NCBI RefSeq assembly: GCF_018221465.1
Contig: NZ_JAAIKR010000006.1
Location: 1-64,000, forward strand
Direction of reading: 5' to 3'
Source: Shewanella intestini
GTDB lineage: Bacteria; Pseudomonadota; Gammaproteobacteria; Enterobacterales; Shewanellaceae
DNA length: 64,000 nt
Below the pieces are notes generated by a model. The model saw only the letters and a program-made list of their open reading frames with translations. It searched no databases and had not been told where the DNA came from. The translations under genes were made by a program, and so were the position numbers. Below, one piece after another: positions 1 through 7,927 of this stretch. Position 1 is the stretch's first letter; the number at the start of each line of letters is the position of its first letter.

Positions 1-62
1 AAACACAGTATCGCCGATGGTAGTGTAGGGTCTCCCTATGTGAGAGTAGGTCATTTCCAGGC
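1..62 (+). rRNA. rrf: 5S rRNA, 3' end (partial)
   Basis: The first 62 bases match the 3' half of gammaproteobacterial 5S rRNA: GATGGTAGTGTAGGGTCTCC, then TGTGAGAGTAGGTCA and a CCAGGC end. The 5' part lies outside the window, so an rRNA operon enters from the left. The exact mature 3' end is uncertain by a few bases. Confidence 0.9.
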
Positions 63-87
63 GCCAAATTACTCGAAAGAGTGTGAT

Positions 88-117
88 AAGCCCATTGCTA
101 ACGCAATGGGCTTTTTT
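88..117 (+). terminator. rRNA operon terminator, copy 1
   Basis: An 11-bp perfect stem AAGCCCATTGC / GCAATGGGCTT with a TAAC loop is followed by six T. It lies just behind the 5S gene and is the expected intrinsic terminator of the operon. Confidence 0.9.
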
Positions 118-244
118 ACGTCTGGGCTTTGTGAAAGTTGAATTATCTTGTCCTTTACCGTGGGCCAACAAAGCTAATTAGCTAATGATAAAGATGGCTA
201 TTTCCAGTCGCGCATCTAACAAAGGCAACTCGAAAGAGTGTGAT

Positions 245-274
245 AAGCCCGTTGCTAACGCAATGGGCTTTTTT
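245..274 (+). terminator. rRNA operon terminator, copy 2
   Basis: Same stem-loop as copy 1 with one A-to-G change that leaves a G-T wobble (AAGCCCGTTGC / GCAATGGGCTT), then a T run. The fold is conserved although the flanking 5S-like sequence has decayed. Confidence 0.8.
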
Positions 275-365
275 ACGTCTGGGGTTTGAGAATAGGGGTT
301 TTACGCATACACAGCAGGCCATTTCCAGCCGCGTTCCTAACAAAAGCAACTCGAAAGAGTGTGAT

Positions 366-395
366 AAGCCCATTGTTAACGCAATGGGCTTTTTT
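366..395 (+). terminator. rRNA operon terminator, copy 3
   Basis: Same stem-loop (AAGCCCATTGT / GCAATGGGCTT) and T run. It differs from copy 1 at the base closing the loop. Three terminators in a row separate the rRNA operon from the tRNA-Trp gene. Confidence 0.8.
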
Positions 396-485
396 ACGTC
401 TGGTGTTTATAAAATCAATCAGGGGGTTTTACGCATACACAGCAGGTCATTTATGCCCCGTACCTAACAAAAGCAACTCGCTGTT

Positions 486-836
486 GGATGAAAGACAATG
501 ATATTATTTGATAACCTCGGATCAGGGTGTATTCAATGCTTTTAGTAAGACGGTTATAAGCTTATTTAGGGCTCAAACCATTTTTGTACAATTAACTGCT
601 TAACTGCCGTATTGTTTACTTTCAATCGATCAGTATTGTGAATAAATGGTCTTATTCTTTATATATTTTTGATTTATAGTTTTAGTTTATAGGGTCAAAA
701 ATCTGATCTGCTGATGAGTTCATTTCGTATGGGTAATTAGTTGCACAATGTGGCTGAAAAAGCCGCACTTAAACGGTTATAAAAGAAAAAGTACTTTACC
801 TTTACGGTTAGTTTGAGCATAATGCACCACGTCAAC
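486..836. other. Intergenic, AT-rich, no gene seen
   Basis: This stretch of about 350 bases lies between the repeated terminators and tRNA-Trp. I see no convincing reading frame. The 15-mer ATTTTTGTACAATTA near 587-601 recurs near 12361-12375 upstream of the S8 protease, which may be coincidence. The tRNA promoter should lie in its last 100 bases, but I could not define it. Confidence 0.5.
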
Positions 837-913
837 AGGGGTATAGTTCCAATTGGTAGAACAGCGGTCTCCAAAACCGATGGTTGCGAGTTCGAGTCTT
901 GCTACCCCTGCCA
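837..913 (+). tRNA. tRNA-Trp (anticodon CCA)
   Basis: A full cloverleaf with encoded CCA. The acceptor is AGGGGTA / TACCCCT (837-843 with 903-909). The D arm is GTTC / GAAC. The anticodon loop is CTCCAAA at 869-875 with CCA at 871-873, on stem GCGGT / ACCGA. The T arm is GCGAG-TTCGAGT-CTTGC. The top anticodon-stem pair is G864-A880, a mismatch, and the T stem has a G-T wobble, so the gene may be slightly diverged from a main copy elsewhere. A tRNA behind 5S is common in Shewanella and related genera. The 3' end is a classic integration target, but no integrase or second att copy is visible. Confidence 0.95.
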
Positions 914-920
914 AATTTAG

Positions 921-954
921 AAGGCCTAGCAGAAATGCTAGGCCTTTGTCTTTT
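921..954 (+). terminator. Terminator after tRNA-Trp
   Basis: An 11-bp stem AAGGCCTAGCA / TGCTAGGCCTT with a GAAA tetraloop, followed by TTGTCTTTT. It begins eight bases after the tRNA and ends its transcript. Confidence 0.9.
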
Positions 955-1022
955 CAGGCTTTAATTCATTTCCCTATCTTCAAATCACTCTCATACTCAT
1001 ACTCATATTTTTCAGTATTTTC

Positions 1023-1050
1023 TGTTTGGTGACCAAACGGTGACCATAGC
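1023..1050 (+). other. 5S rRNA 5'-end-like fragment (doubled)
   Basis: TGTTTGGTGACC is followed after AAAC by GGTGACCATAGC. Both pieces resemble the first 10-16 bases of gammaproteobacterial 5S rRNA genes (typically TGTTTGGTGACCATAGC). The rest of a 5S gene does not follow. The 15 bases 1024-1038 are also a perfect palindrome around one centre base. It may be a relic of a tandem 5S gene, in keeping with the 5S-tail repeats upstream. Confidence 0.4.
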
Positions 1051-1233
1051 TTTTTTAGTACAGCTAACTTTTATGTTTGGCTGTTCATATAGAGATTTGG
1101 ACACTTGATGAAATTACATAGACTAAATAGTGTTATCGATTTTGCCAGTATAAAGAATTGGTTTATTTGTGCCTGTAAATAAATTTGTGCAACTACCTTT
1201 CAATCAATACGCTAGATGGTTCAATGGAAGGGA

Positions 1234-1390
1234 AAACATAATTAAAAAATATCTAGAAGCATTCGCTAAGTAAAGTGCAAAAGGGATTAAAACTAAATCT
1301 GACTTGAATGATTTTAGACCCATGCTAACTGTAGTTAGTTTATTAGCAGAAAGTCAGAAAACTACTTTGTGGTGGCAGACTAATTTTACT
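1234..1390 (+). pseudogene. IS256-like transposase N-terminal remnant
   Basis: Read in one plus-strand frame, the sequence gives YLEAFAK-stop-SAKGIKTKSDLNDF followed by RPMLT. This resembles the N-terminus of IS256-family transposases (typically LEAFAKEAAKxIKTxxDLNxF and then the ML(T/K)K(I/V)TVE motif). There is an in-frame TAA near 1270, and the reading ends at TGA near 1392 without any of the catalytic domain. I therefore call it a dead 5' fragment. The assignment rests on one short match and could be wrong. Confidence 0.45.
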
Positions 1391-1444
1391 TGATCACTAC
1401 AGTTACATTTAAAGAGCTTTTGAGGAGGAAGTTGTTGCTGTGTA

Positions 1445-1793
1445 ATGGCTGTTTGGCAAAGGAAATCATCAATCAGGGTCAAGATCCATTCCGATCAAGG
1501 TAGTCAATTTAGTCGTATCGAGTGGAAGAGCTTTTTAGCTGCAAATAATTTAGATGTAGGTATGAGTCGCAGGGGGAATTGTCATGATAACTCTGTTGCT
1601 GAAAGCTTTTTTCAGTTATTAAAAACGCGAACGAATTAAGTGTCGGGTTTATAGTACTCGAGATGAAGCTAAAGGTGATGTGTATAACTATATTGAAATG
1701 ATTTATAACTCAAAACGTCGACACGGTTTTAATGACCAGCAATCTCCGGTAACGTTTGAAAAACAATATTTTTCTAGCTTGGATAGTGTCTAG
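1445..1793 (+). pseudogene. IS3-family transposase OrfB remnant, frameshifted
   Basis: The 64-codon frame contains the end of an IS3-type integrase core: VKIHSDQGSQFSRIEWKSFL with the second catalytic Asp, then MSRRGNCHDNSVAESFFQLL with the catalytic Glu. It shifts frame near 1625. The next frame continues RIKCRVYSTRDEAKGDVYNY and YNSKRRHGFNDQQSPVTFE and stops at 1791-1793. The first half of the gene and the left IS end are missing. It is a dead fragment beside the helicase gene and marks this site as a place where mobile DNA has landed. Confidence 0.85.
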
Positions 1794-1935
1794 AATACTA
1801 GGAGCAATTTATGGAAGTAATAATTAAAAACATCAATTGGCATTAAGCATTGATTACTACGACTATTATCCAGTAGCACTTTTACCATATTAATCATTCA
1901 GTTATTTTAAATATTCCAAGACTAAAAGGACTTTT

Positions 1936-4900
1936 ATGAATCAATCCGGCATATATGAGCAGTTAATTACCCAATTAGTTGAGCAAAAGTTAGATAGAGA
2001 CACTTTCTATGTTGGTGAACGTTCATTAGAGAACGGGGAAGCCGCGATGTGGCTATCTCGGTTTTTAACTCGAATTATTGAAATCGCGATGGATTCTGTA
2101 CCGAATGGTGACAATCGAGTATATGAACAAATCAATTTGGCCAACAAAGTCATTGAATGGCTCAGTATTCATATCAGTGATCATGAATTAATTTCTGAAA
2201 ACTTGATTGATACACAAGGAAAGATTCTCACAGCACTGCTTGATAAACAAAATCCTATATCATCTGACCTCCCCAAATACATCGACGGTATTATGCCTAT
2301 AACAGGGCTGACACAAAGTGAACTTTTCTGTGGTAGTAATGTTGGAATTTCATTGGAAACAGAGTTAAAACGTGAGATTCAGTCTTCAGATAAAATTTAT
2401 TGGTTAGTTTCTTTTATTAAATGGGCTGGTATACGGATCTTCAAAAAGGAATTGGAACAGTTTGCTCGCAGTGGAAAACAACTAAAGGTTATAACGACTT
2501 CATACATGGGAGCGACTGACGCTAAAGCAGTTGAGTTTTTGGCATCATTACCCAATACGGAAGTAAAACTTAGCTACAACACTAACAGAGAGCGTTTACA
2601 CGCCAAGTCTTACCTATTCATACGCGATACCAAATTTCATACTGGCTATATAGGCTCTTCTAACTTATCTCACTCGGCATTAACTAATGGTTTAGAATGG
2701 AATTTAAAAATAACTTCACAAGAAATTCCACACATAATTGAAAAGTCACTAAGTACTTTTGAAACATATTGGGAATCACCAGACTTTGAAATCTTTGATG
2801 GAAAAACTGAAAGTAAGCAAAAATTAACCAACGCTTTACAAGAAGCAAAAGGCGCTTTTGACACATCAACTCCGAGCTTTTATTTTGATATAAAACCACA
2901 CTCACACCAGCGAACCATTTTAGAGAAACTAAAGGTAGAAAGAGATCTGCATGGCAGGTATAGAAATCTTGTGGTTGCAGCAACAGGCACAGGAAAAACA
3001 ATAATTTCGGCTTTTGATTTCGCTGATTATTACACTAAGAAACCTGAAGCAAATTTCTTATTTCTTGCTCATCGAGAAGAAATCCTTAAGCAAGCAAGAA
3101 GTGCATATCGTGGAGTTATTAAAAACAGTCAATTTGGTGAGTTATTGGTCGGTCAAAATAAGCCTAACGCATATAATCAACTCTTTGCTTCAATTCAGAG
3201 CTTAAACAACCAACTGCCTAATCTTCAGTTAACTAAAGACTATTTTGACTACATAGTCATTGATGAAGTTCACCATGTTGCTGCAAGTAGCTACAGAGCA
3301 ATACTAGAGTATTTTAATCCCAACATCTTAGTTGGGCTGACAGCCACTCCCGAAAGACACGATGGAGCTGACATTCTCAAAGATTTTTGCAATGTTATTG
3401 CTGCTGAAATCAGATTACCTGAAGCGATTAATCAACGTCATTTATCTCCATTTCAATACTTTGCCGTTGACGACGAAACAGATTTGACAAAAGTATCATG
3501 GTCCAAAGGTAGATACGATATTGCAGAGCTGACTAAGCTCTATACCTATAATGACCAAAGAGTATTTAGAATTTTTCAAAGCTTAGAAGAAATAGTTACT
3601 GATATATCGCAAATGCGAGCGTTAGCTTTTTGTGTCAGTAAAGATCATGCGAACTTTATGGCTCAGAAATTCACATTAAATAATATTGCTTGTGGTGTTT
3701 TGACTAGCGACAATACAAAAGAGCGAGATATACAGCAGCAGCGTTTGAGATCAAAAGAGATTAATGTATTGTTCGTTGTTGATATATTTAACGAGGGCGT
3801 AGACATACCTGAGTTAGATACCTTGTTGTTTTTGAGGCCAACGGAGAGCTTAACTATTTTTCTTCAGCAATTAGGACGAGGATTGAGGTTAACTGGAGAT
3901 AAAGAATGCTGCACTATAATTGATTTTGTTGGTAACTCTCGCCCAGAGTATGACTTTTCTCATAAATTCAGAGCACTTGTAGGTAAAATCAGCCAATCCA
4001 TTTCTAAAGAAGTTAAGCAAGGCTTCCCTCATTTACCTTTAGGGTGCCGAATTGAGTTGCAAGAAAAAACTCAGCAAATGATCCTCAAGAATATTTCACA
4101 AGCGACTCTGAATAAAAACAAATTAATGAGTCTAATTTTAAACTACCCACATGTTACTGAGTTACCTTTAACCTTACGCAACTTCCTTCACATATATCCC
4201 AATATATCGATAGAAGACATATATAAGGTAAAAGTAGGTAAATTTGGAGGATGGAATACTTTAATTACTGCAAGTAATCAAGATGAGATAAATGAAGCTG
4301 AGTCACCTATATACGCAGCTTATTACCGTGCAATCAATAATCGAATTCTAGGCAATACATCTATTTCATATTTAAGGTTTGTTAAAGCCCTATGCGAGTC
4401 TAACTTTTCCCTAACAAATCTAGTCAATATCGAATCCGTGCCTGAAAGGCACAAAAAACGATTTGCTGTTATGTGTCATTATGATTTTTGGGATAAAACA
4501 ACTAAACAAGCTGGGTTTGATTCAATTTCGTCTAGTTTCGAGGCGCTAAATAGCACACCTCTAAAATATGAGTTACTTGAAGTTATCATGTTGTTAATGG
4601 AACGTCTTGGAACACAAGAGTTTTCAATGCCAACAGTGCAAAATAAGATAGTTGATAGTTCTCCTCTTAAAATGCACGTTAGATATCCTAAAGAGCATAT
4701 TTTGGTTGCATTTGGTGATACTACAGTTGATAGAAAATCTTCAAGTCGAGAGGGGGTTTTAAACATTGCAGACGTAAATATAGAACTGCTATTCGTGACC
4801 CTTGATAAATGTGAAAAGCAGTTTTCTGCAACCACCATGTATCATGACTATGCTATCAGCCCAACATTATTTCACTGGCAAACGCAAAATAGCTCAAAGC

Positions 4901-5136
4901 CTACATCAGGTAAAGGCCTTAGTTATATTCAACAAAAGCAGAATAAAAGAACGTTTATTTTGTTTGTAAGAGAACAAGCGAAAGACGAGTATGGAAAAAC
5001 AATAGGGTTCGTTAATTTCGGACCTGTTGATTTTGTAAAGTATGAAGGCTCACAACCGATGAATATTACATGGAGATTGAAGCATCCCATGCCATCTTAT
5101 ATGTGGCATGAAACTGCTAAATTGGCTGTTGGTTGA
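1936..5136 (+). CDS. PLD-nuclease / SF2 helicase / DUF3427 protein, defence candidate
   Basis: A 1,066-residue protein with three parts. Residues about 130-290 form a phospholipase-D-like nuclease domain with one HKD motif (H222-A-K224, then GYIGSSNLS). Residues about 310-700 are a superfamily II helicase: Walker A ATGTGKT at 349-355, Walker B DEVHH at 443-447, motif III LTATP, motif VI QQLGRGLR from 644. The rest fits DUF3427. The first 130 residues are unassigned. AAAGGA lies six bases before the ATG. This architecture belongs to helicase-nucleases often found in defence islands; acting against foreign DNA is inference. It stands alone, is AT-rich compared with its neighbours, and sits between transposase debris and a bidirectional terminator downstream of a tRNA, all of which suggest transfer. 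Confidence 0.85.
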   Translation: MNQSGIYEQLITQLVEQKLDRDTFYVGERSLENGEAAMWLSRFLTRIIEIAMDSVPNGDNRVYEQINLANKVIEWLSIHISDHELISENLIDTQGKILTALLDKQNPISSDLPKYIDGIMPITGLTQSELFCGSNVGISLETELKREIQSSDKIYWLVSFIKWAGIRIFKKELEQFARSGKQLKVITTSYMGATDAKAVEFLASLPNTEVKLSYNTNRERLHAKSYLFIRDTKFHTGYIGSSNLSHSALTNGLEWNLKITSQEIPHIIEKSLSTFETYWESPDFEIFDGKTESKQKLTNALQEAKGAFDTSTPSFYFDIKPHSHQRTILEKLKVERDLHGRYRNLVVAATGTGKTIISAFDFADYYTKKPEANFLFLAHREEILKQARSAYRGVIKNSQFGELLVGQNKPNAYNQLFASIQSLNNQLPNLQLTKDYFDYIVIDEVHHVAASSYRAILEYFNPNILVGLTATPERHDGADILKDFCNVIAAEIRLPEAINQRHLSPFQYFAVDDETDLTKVSWSKGRYDIAELTKLYTYNDQRVFRIFQSLEEIVTDISQMRALAFCVSKDHANFMAQKFTLNNIACGVLTSDNTKERDIQQQRLRSKEINVLFVVDIFNEGVDIPELDTLLFLRPTESLTIFLQQLGRGLRLTGDKECCTIIDFVGNSRPEYDFSHKFRALVGKISQSISKEVKQGFPHLPLGCRIELQEKTQQMILKNISQATLNKNKLMSLILNYPHVTELPLTLRNFLHIYPNISIEDIYKVKVGKFGGWNTLITASNQDEINEAESPIYAAYYRAINNRILGNTSISYLRFVKALCESNFSLTNLVNIESVPERHKKRFAVMCHYDFWDKTTKQAGFDSISSSFEALNSTPLKYELLEVIMLLMERLGTQEFSMPTVQNKIVDSSPLKMHVRYPKEHILVAFGDTTVDRKSSSREGVLNIADVNIELLFVTLDKCEKQFSATTMYHDYAISPTLFHWQTQNSSKPTSGKGLSYIQQKQNKRTFILFVREQAKDEYGKTIGFVNFGPVDFVKYEGSQPMNITWRLKHPMPSYMWHETAKLAVG

Positions 5137-5322
5137 TAAACATTTAAGAACCTATTTCTGTAGCCATTATTTCCAAGTTGATTATTTTTATGAACGTCTC
5201 ATTTTGTAGTGATGTGTTGGACTGTAGCGGTACGCTTTATTTGGCCACTTAGTCAGCGAAATCCACACTGCAAGTAATGGCTCAGCAGGTGCTATGCTTT
5301 TCGCCTTGGCGGTTAAACAAAA

Positions 5323-5357
5323 AAAGACTCCGTATAGTTTTTACTAACGGAGTCTTT
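5323..5357. terminator. Bidirectional terminator
   Basis: An 11-bp stem AAAGACTCCGT / ACGGAGTCTTT. On the minus strand it is followed by a long T run, so it mainly ends the cytochrome transcript; it can also catch readthrough from the helicase gene. Confidence 0.85.
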
Positions 5358-5398
5358 GCGTGTTGCTTTTAGCTTAAATTAAGTGACTGTAGTCTTGG

Positions 5399-7447
5399 TT
5401 ACTTTTTAGGGTTTACATGACAAGTCACACAGCTATATGGGTCTGGGAAAGTCTTTGATGTGTGCCAATCACTATTTCCACGAGTTCGTGTTTTTGAAGG
5501 CGCTAAGTCATTATAGCGTTCACCATTCCAGCGTACTTTATCTACGAATGGTGATTGAACATTATCAGCACATGAACCTTTACCACCAACAGCTAAACTG
5601 AAACCAAAAGGATTCATTGAACTATTTTCTGCACATTCTATGTCAGCAAAATCAAACCATTGTGATGCTTCACCGTGGTTAATCATTGCTTCATCTTCAG
5701 AGTGACACCAGAAACAACGACTTGTTTCACCATGCCCTGCAGGTGCGCCATTTCCGCCATGGCAAGACGCACAAGTGTAAGGCCCAGTAATATCTGGATC
5801 TAAGTTAGAGTAGCCACTATGGATTTCATCATAGTTGTGACAAACTGCACAGTCGGCAATGTTCCAACCAAAATGCTCTTCAGTTAAAGGAGCAATTGCT
5901 TTACTGATATCAGCGATTTCTACAACTTCATTTACGGCTATTGGGTATAACTCACTTCCATTTAGACGCTCTTCATTTACAGAGTTAAGTTCGGTTGTTC
6001 CGTAGATCCAGAACATCTTTTTAACCCAAGAGAAATAGATGTATTCCATACCATGATTACGAACCATGTTGTCTAAAGCAATATGAAGTTTGTTACCACC
6101 AAACGTTCCTGCCCAGTGGTCAATACATGTTTGTGCGTTGATTTCAGTGATGCTGCCATCATCTTCACGCAGCCATGTACACTCTCTCGCAAGATTCATT
6201 CCCTCAGTGTTATTCACTAAATCTTGTGCGCTAAGAGACGCTTGGCCGTGCAGCATGATATCTAAGGTGTATTTATTCATACCTGCAGCATAGTTCCATC
6301 CATCAAGGCCTTCTGCACGAATACCATCAATGTTGTTCATCACATAGCTACCTAGCTGAGAGCCAGTAGACAAAGTAGGCCAGTAGGTGAAACCGAAATC
6401 AGATCCACCAGTGCTAGCTGAGGCTACAGCTGCTGAGATAACGTAATCCAGTTGAGTAATTACACCTTCACGGTAGATATCTGTGCGTAAGTTATAAGCT
6501 TTAACTTCGATGTTCGATGCGATGGTTTCAATATGTTCATCACCATAGCCATCAGTATCTTCCATATCGCGAGTGATTGCGCTTAGCATCACTTTACCGC
6601 CATTAGATGCTTTAAAGGTCACTTCATCTTTTTGAGATTGCCACATCCGATCACGGTATTCAGGGCTAGTTGGCATGATACGAATTTCTGACTGATGACG
6701 TACTAACAATTCATCTAAACGGTCATAAACGGTCTCATAGGCTGCTGCATCGTCATTTAACATGGTGCCGCCGCTATGGAAAAAGGCAACACTCCAGCTA
6801 TCGCTGTCCTTGTAATCTTTCCACTGTGTGTAATGGGTGGCAGGATCATTATCAAACGTGCCATCGCCATCTGCATCGAAAGAGACTGTGTATTCGTAAG
6901 TTTGACGTTCCTCGTTAAAATCACCAACCTTAACTTCAAAGTCATCACGTTGCTCTGAAACGTACATCATCACATCTAAGACTGAATAGTGTCCAGGTTG
7001 GAAAATGTCATCACGGATAGCCTGATCTTTCCAAGCGAGAAGCTCTTCCGCTTTGATTTGCATGTGGTACTTGCTGTCATCAGGGGAGCTGAGGTTATAT
7101 TTTGTATTATTAGAGAAATTTGGGTTATTTGAGCCCGGGTATTCAAGCGTATAACCATCTTTGCGAACCTTGTCCATATCACACATGTTTTGATGTGCAG
7201 GTTGACATGGATACCAACGGCCTAAGTAGACATCAATACTTCCTTCGAATTTGCTTTTAGGTGCTTTGACAAGCAGGTCGAATTTATCTGCAGGTAAATC
7301 AGCGGTTCCCGGTCTATCAGGAACCGCTGGCGTGTCTGGTGTTGCGGTGTCATTCGAGTCGCTACCACAAGCGCTCAAAATTGGTAGTAAGAGCAATGCA
7401 AGCGCTGGCTTACTCAAATTGCCTAATTTTGAATGTATATTCATCAT
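5399..7447 (-). CDS. Tetrahaem c-type cytochrome lipoprotein
   Basis: A signal peptide of type II (MNIHSKLGNLSKPALALLLL then LSAC) predicts a lipid-anchored protein of about 680 residues. The last 170 residues hold four haem sites: CAVCH, CASCH, CFWCH and CVTCH. The long N-terminal part carries a calcium-loop-like DADGDGTFDND and two pairs of non-haem cysteines. The start was put at 7447 because AAGG stands just before it and the lipobox then lies near residue 28; the open frame continues upstream to 7516. I do not recognise the family beyond multihaem cytochrome. In Shewanella such lipoproteins often serve respiration at the outer membrane, but no partner gene is adjacent. It is transcribed alone. 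Confidence 0.8.
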   Translation of the reverse strand: MMNIHSKLGNLSKPALALLLLPILSACGSDSNDTATPDTPAVPDRPGTADLPADKFDLLVKAPKSKFEGSIDVYLGRWYPCQPAHQNMCDMDKVRKDGYTLEYPGSNNPNFSNNTKYNLSSPDDSKYHMQIKAEELLAWKDQAIRDDIFQPGHYSVLDVMMYVSEQRDDFEVKVGDFNEERQTYEYTVSFDADGDGTFDNDPATHYTQWKDYKDSDSWSVAFFHSGGTMLNDDAAAYETVYDRLDELLVRHQSEIRIMPTSPEYRDRMWQSQKDEVTFKASNGGKVMLSAITRDMEDTDGYGDEHIETIASNIEVKAYNLRTDIYREGVITQLDYVISAAVASASTGGSDFGFTYWPTLSTGSQLGSYVMNNIDGIRAEGLDGWNYAAGMNKYTLDIMLHGQASLSAQDLVNNTEGMNLARECTWLREDDGSITEINAQTCIDHWAGTFGGNKLHIALDNMVRNHGMEYIYFSWVKKMFWIYGTTELNSVNEERLNGSELYPIAVNEVVEIADISKAIAPLTEEHFGWNIADCAVCHNYDEIHSGYSNLDPDITGPYTCASCHGGNGAPAGHGETSRCFWCHSEDEAMINHGEASQWFDFADIECAENSSMNPFGFSLAVGGKGSCADNVQSPFVDKVRWNGERYNDLAPSKTRTRGNSDWHTSKTFPDPYSCVTCHVNPKK

Positions 7448-7927
7448 AAGTCGCCTTAATTTCATCACATCATCTTTAAAAATGATTGTTATTAGTTCGT
7501 AGCTATACTCCGTCAAATTGCAGGCGTGAAGACTATGATTATTTACAGTTTCTCTTCCTAAAGCGTTTTACAAATGATGTTTTTATGAATATGTAGATAA
7601 TGATCACGTTTGTGTAACACGTAGATTTTACAGGGAGGACTCCCCTTTGCTGATGCGTTGATATTTACTTGTTTAGTTAACAAAGCTGCGCGGCGTTGAT
7701 TGCAATGGGGGCGAATGATGAGCTGCAATGGCTGTGTGGGCGGCGTTTAATTTACTGTTAGCTGGCAGTCATCTCACACTGTGAAGGTACGTAAAAAGTT
7801 AATCAGCGAATAGTGTTTTAAAACTAGCATATTGGTATAAGCTTACTTGCTAACAGCTAACAGCTAACGACGATAATGTATTTATCGATGACCATTTTAT
7901 TCAATAAAAAAGTAATAAGGCACATTT
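7448..7927. other. Divergent promoter region
   Basis: About 480 bases separate the cytochrome (minus) and the EamA gene (plus), so both promoters must lie here. A small inverted repeat GGGAG-GA-CTCCC is present near 7634-7645. I could not identify a convincing FNR, CRP or Fur box by eye, and I see no small gene. Confidence 0.4.

Larger units (their letters stand above)
71..485 (+). repeat. Degenerate tandem copies of 5S tail plus terminator
   Basis: The block ACTCGAAAGAGTGTGATAAG followed by a terminator and TACGTCTGG occurs at about 71-125, 227-283 and 349-402. A fourth, truncated copy stops after AAGCAACTCG at 480. Copies 2-4 are preceded by a sequence resembling the 5S tail (CATTTCCAGCCGCG and variants). 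The stretch GGGTTTTACGCATACACAGC is repeated at about 296 and 424. I read this as decayed duplications of the end of the rRNA operon. No coding is expected here; reading frames across it are products of the repeat. Confidence 0.75.

Noticed and set aside
240-501. Two plus-strand frames of 71-75 codons in the rRNA trailer
   Set aside because: They are made of the repeated terminator unit and encode the repeat, with no ribosome site.
837-5136. A full integrative element bounded by tRNA att sites
   Set aside because: No integrase gene and no second copy of the tRNA 3' end were found; only IS fragments are visible.
7550-7640. FNR or CRP site before the tetrahaem cytochrome
   Set aside because: TGATCACGTTTGTGTAA looks suggestive but fits neither consensus.
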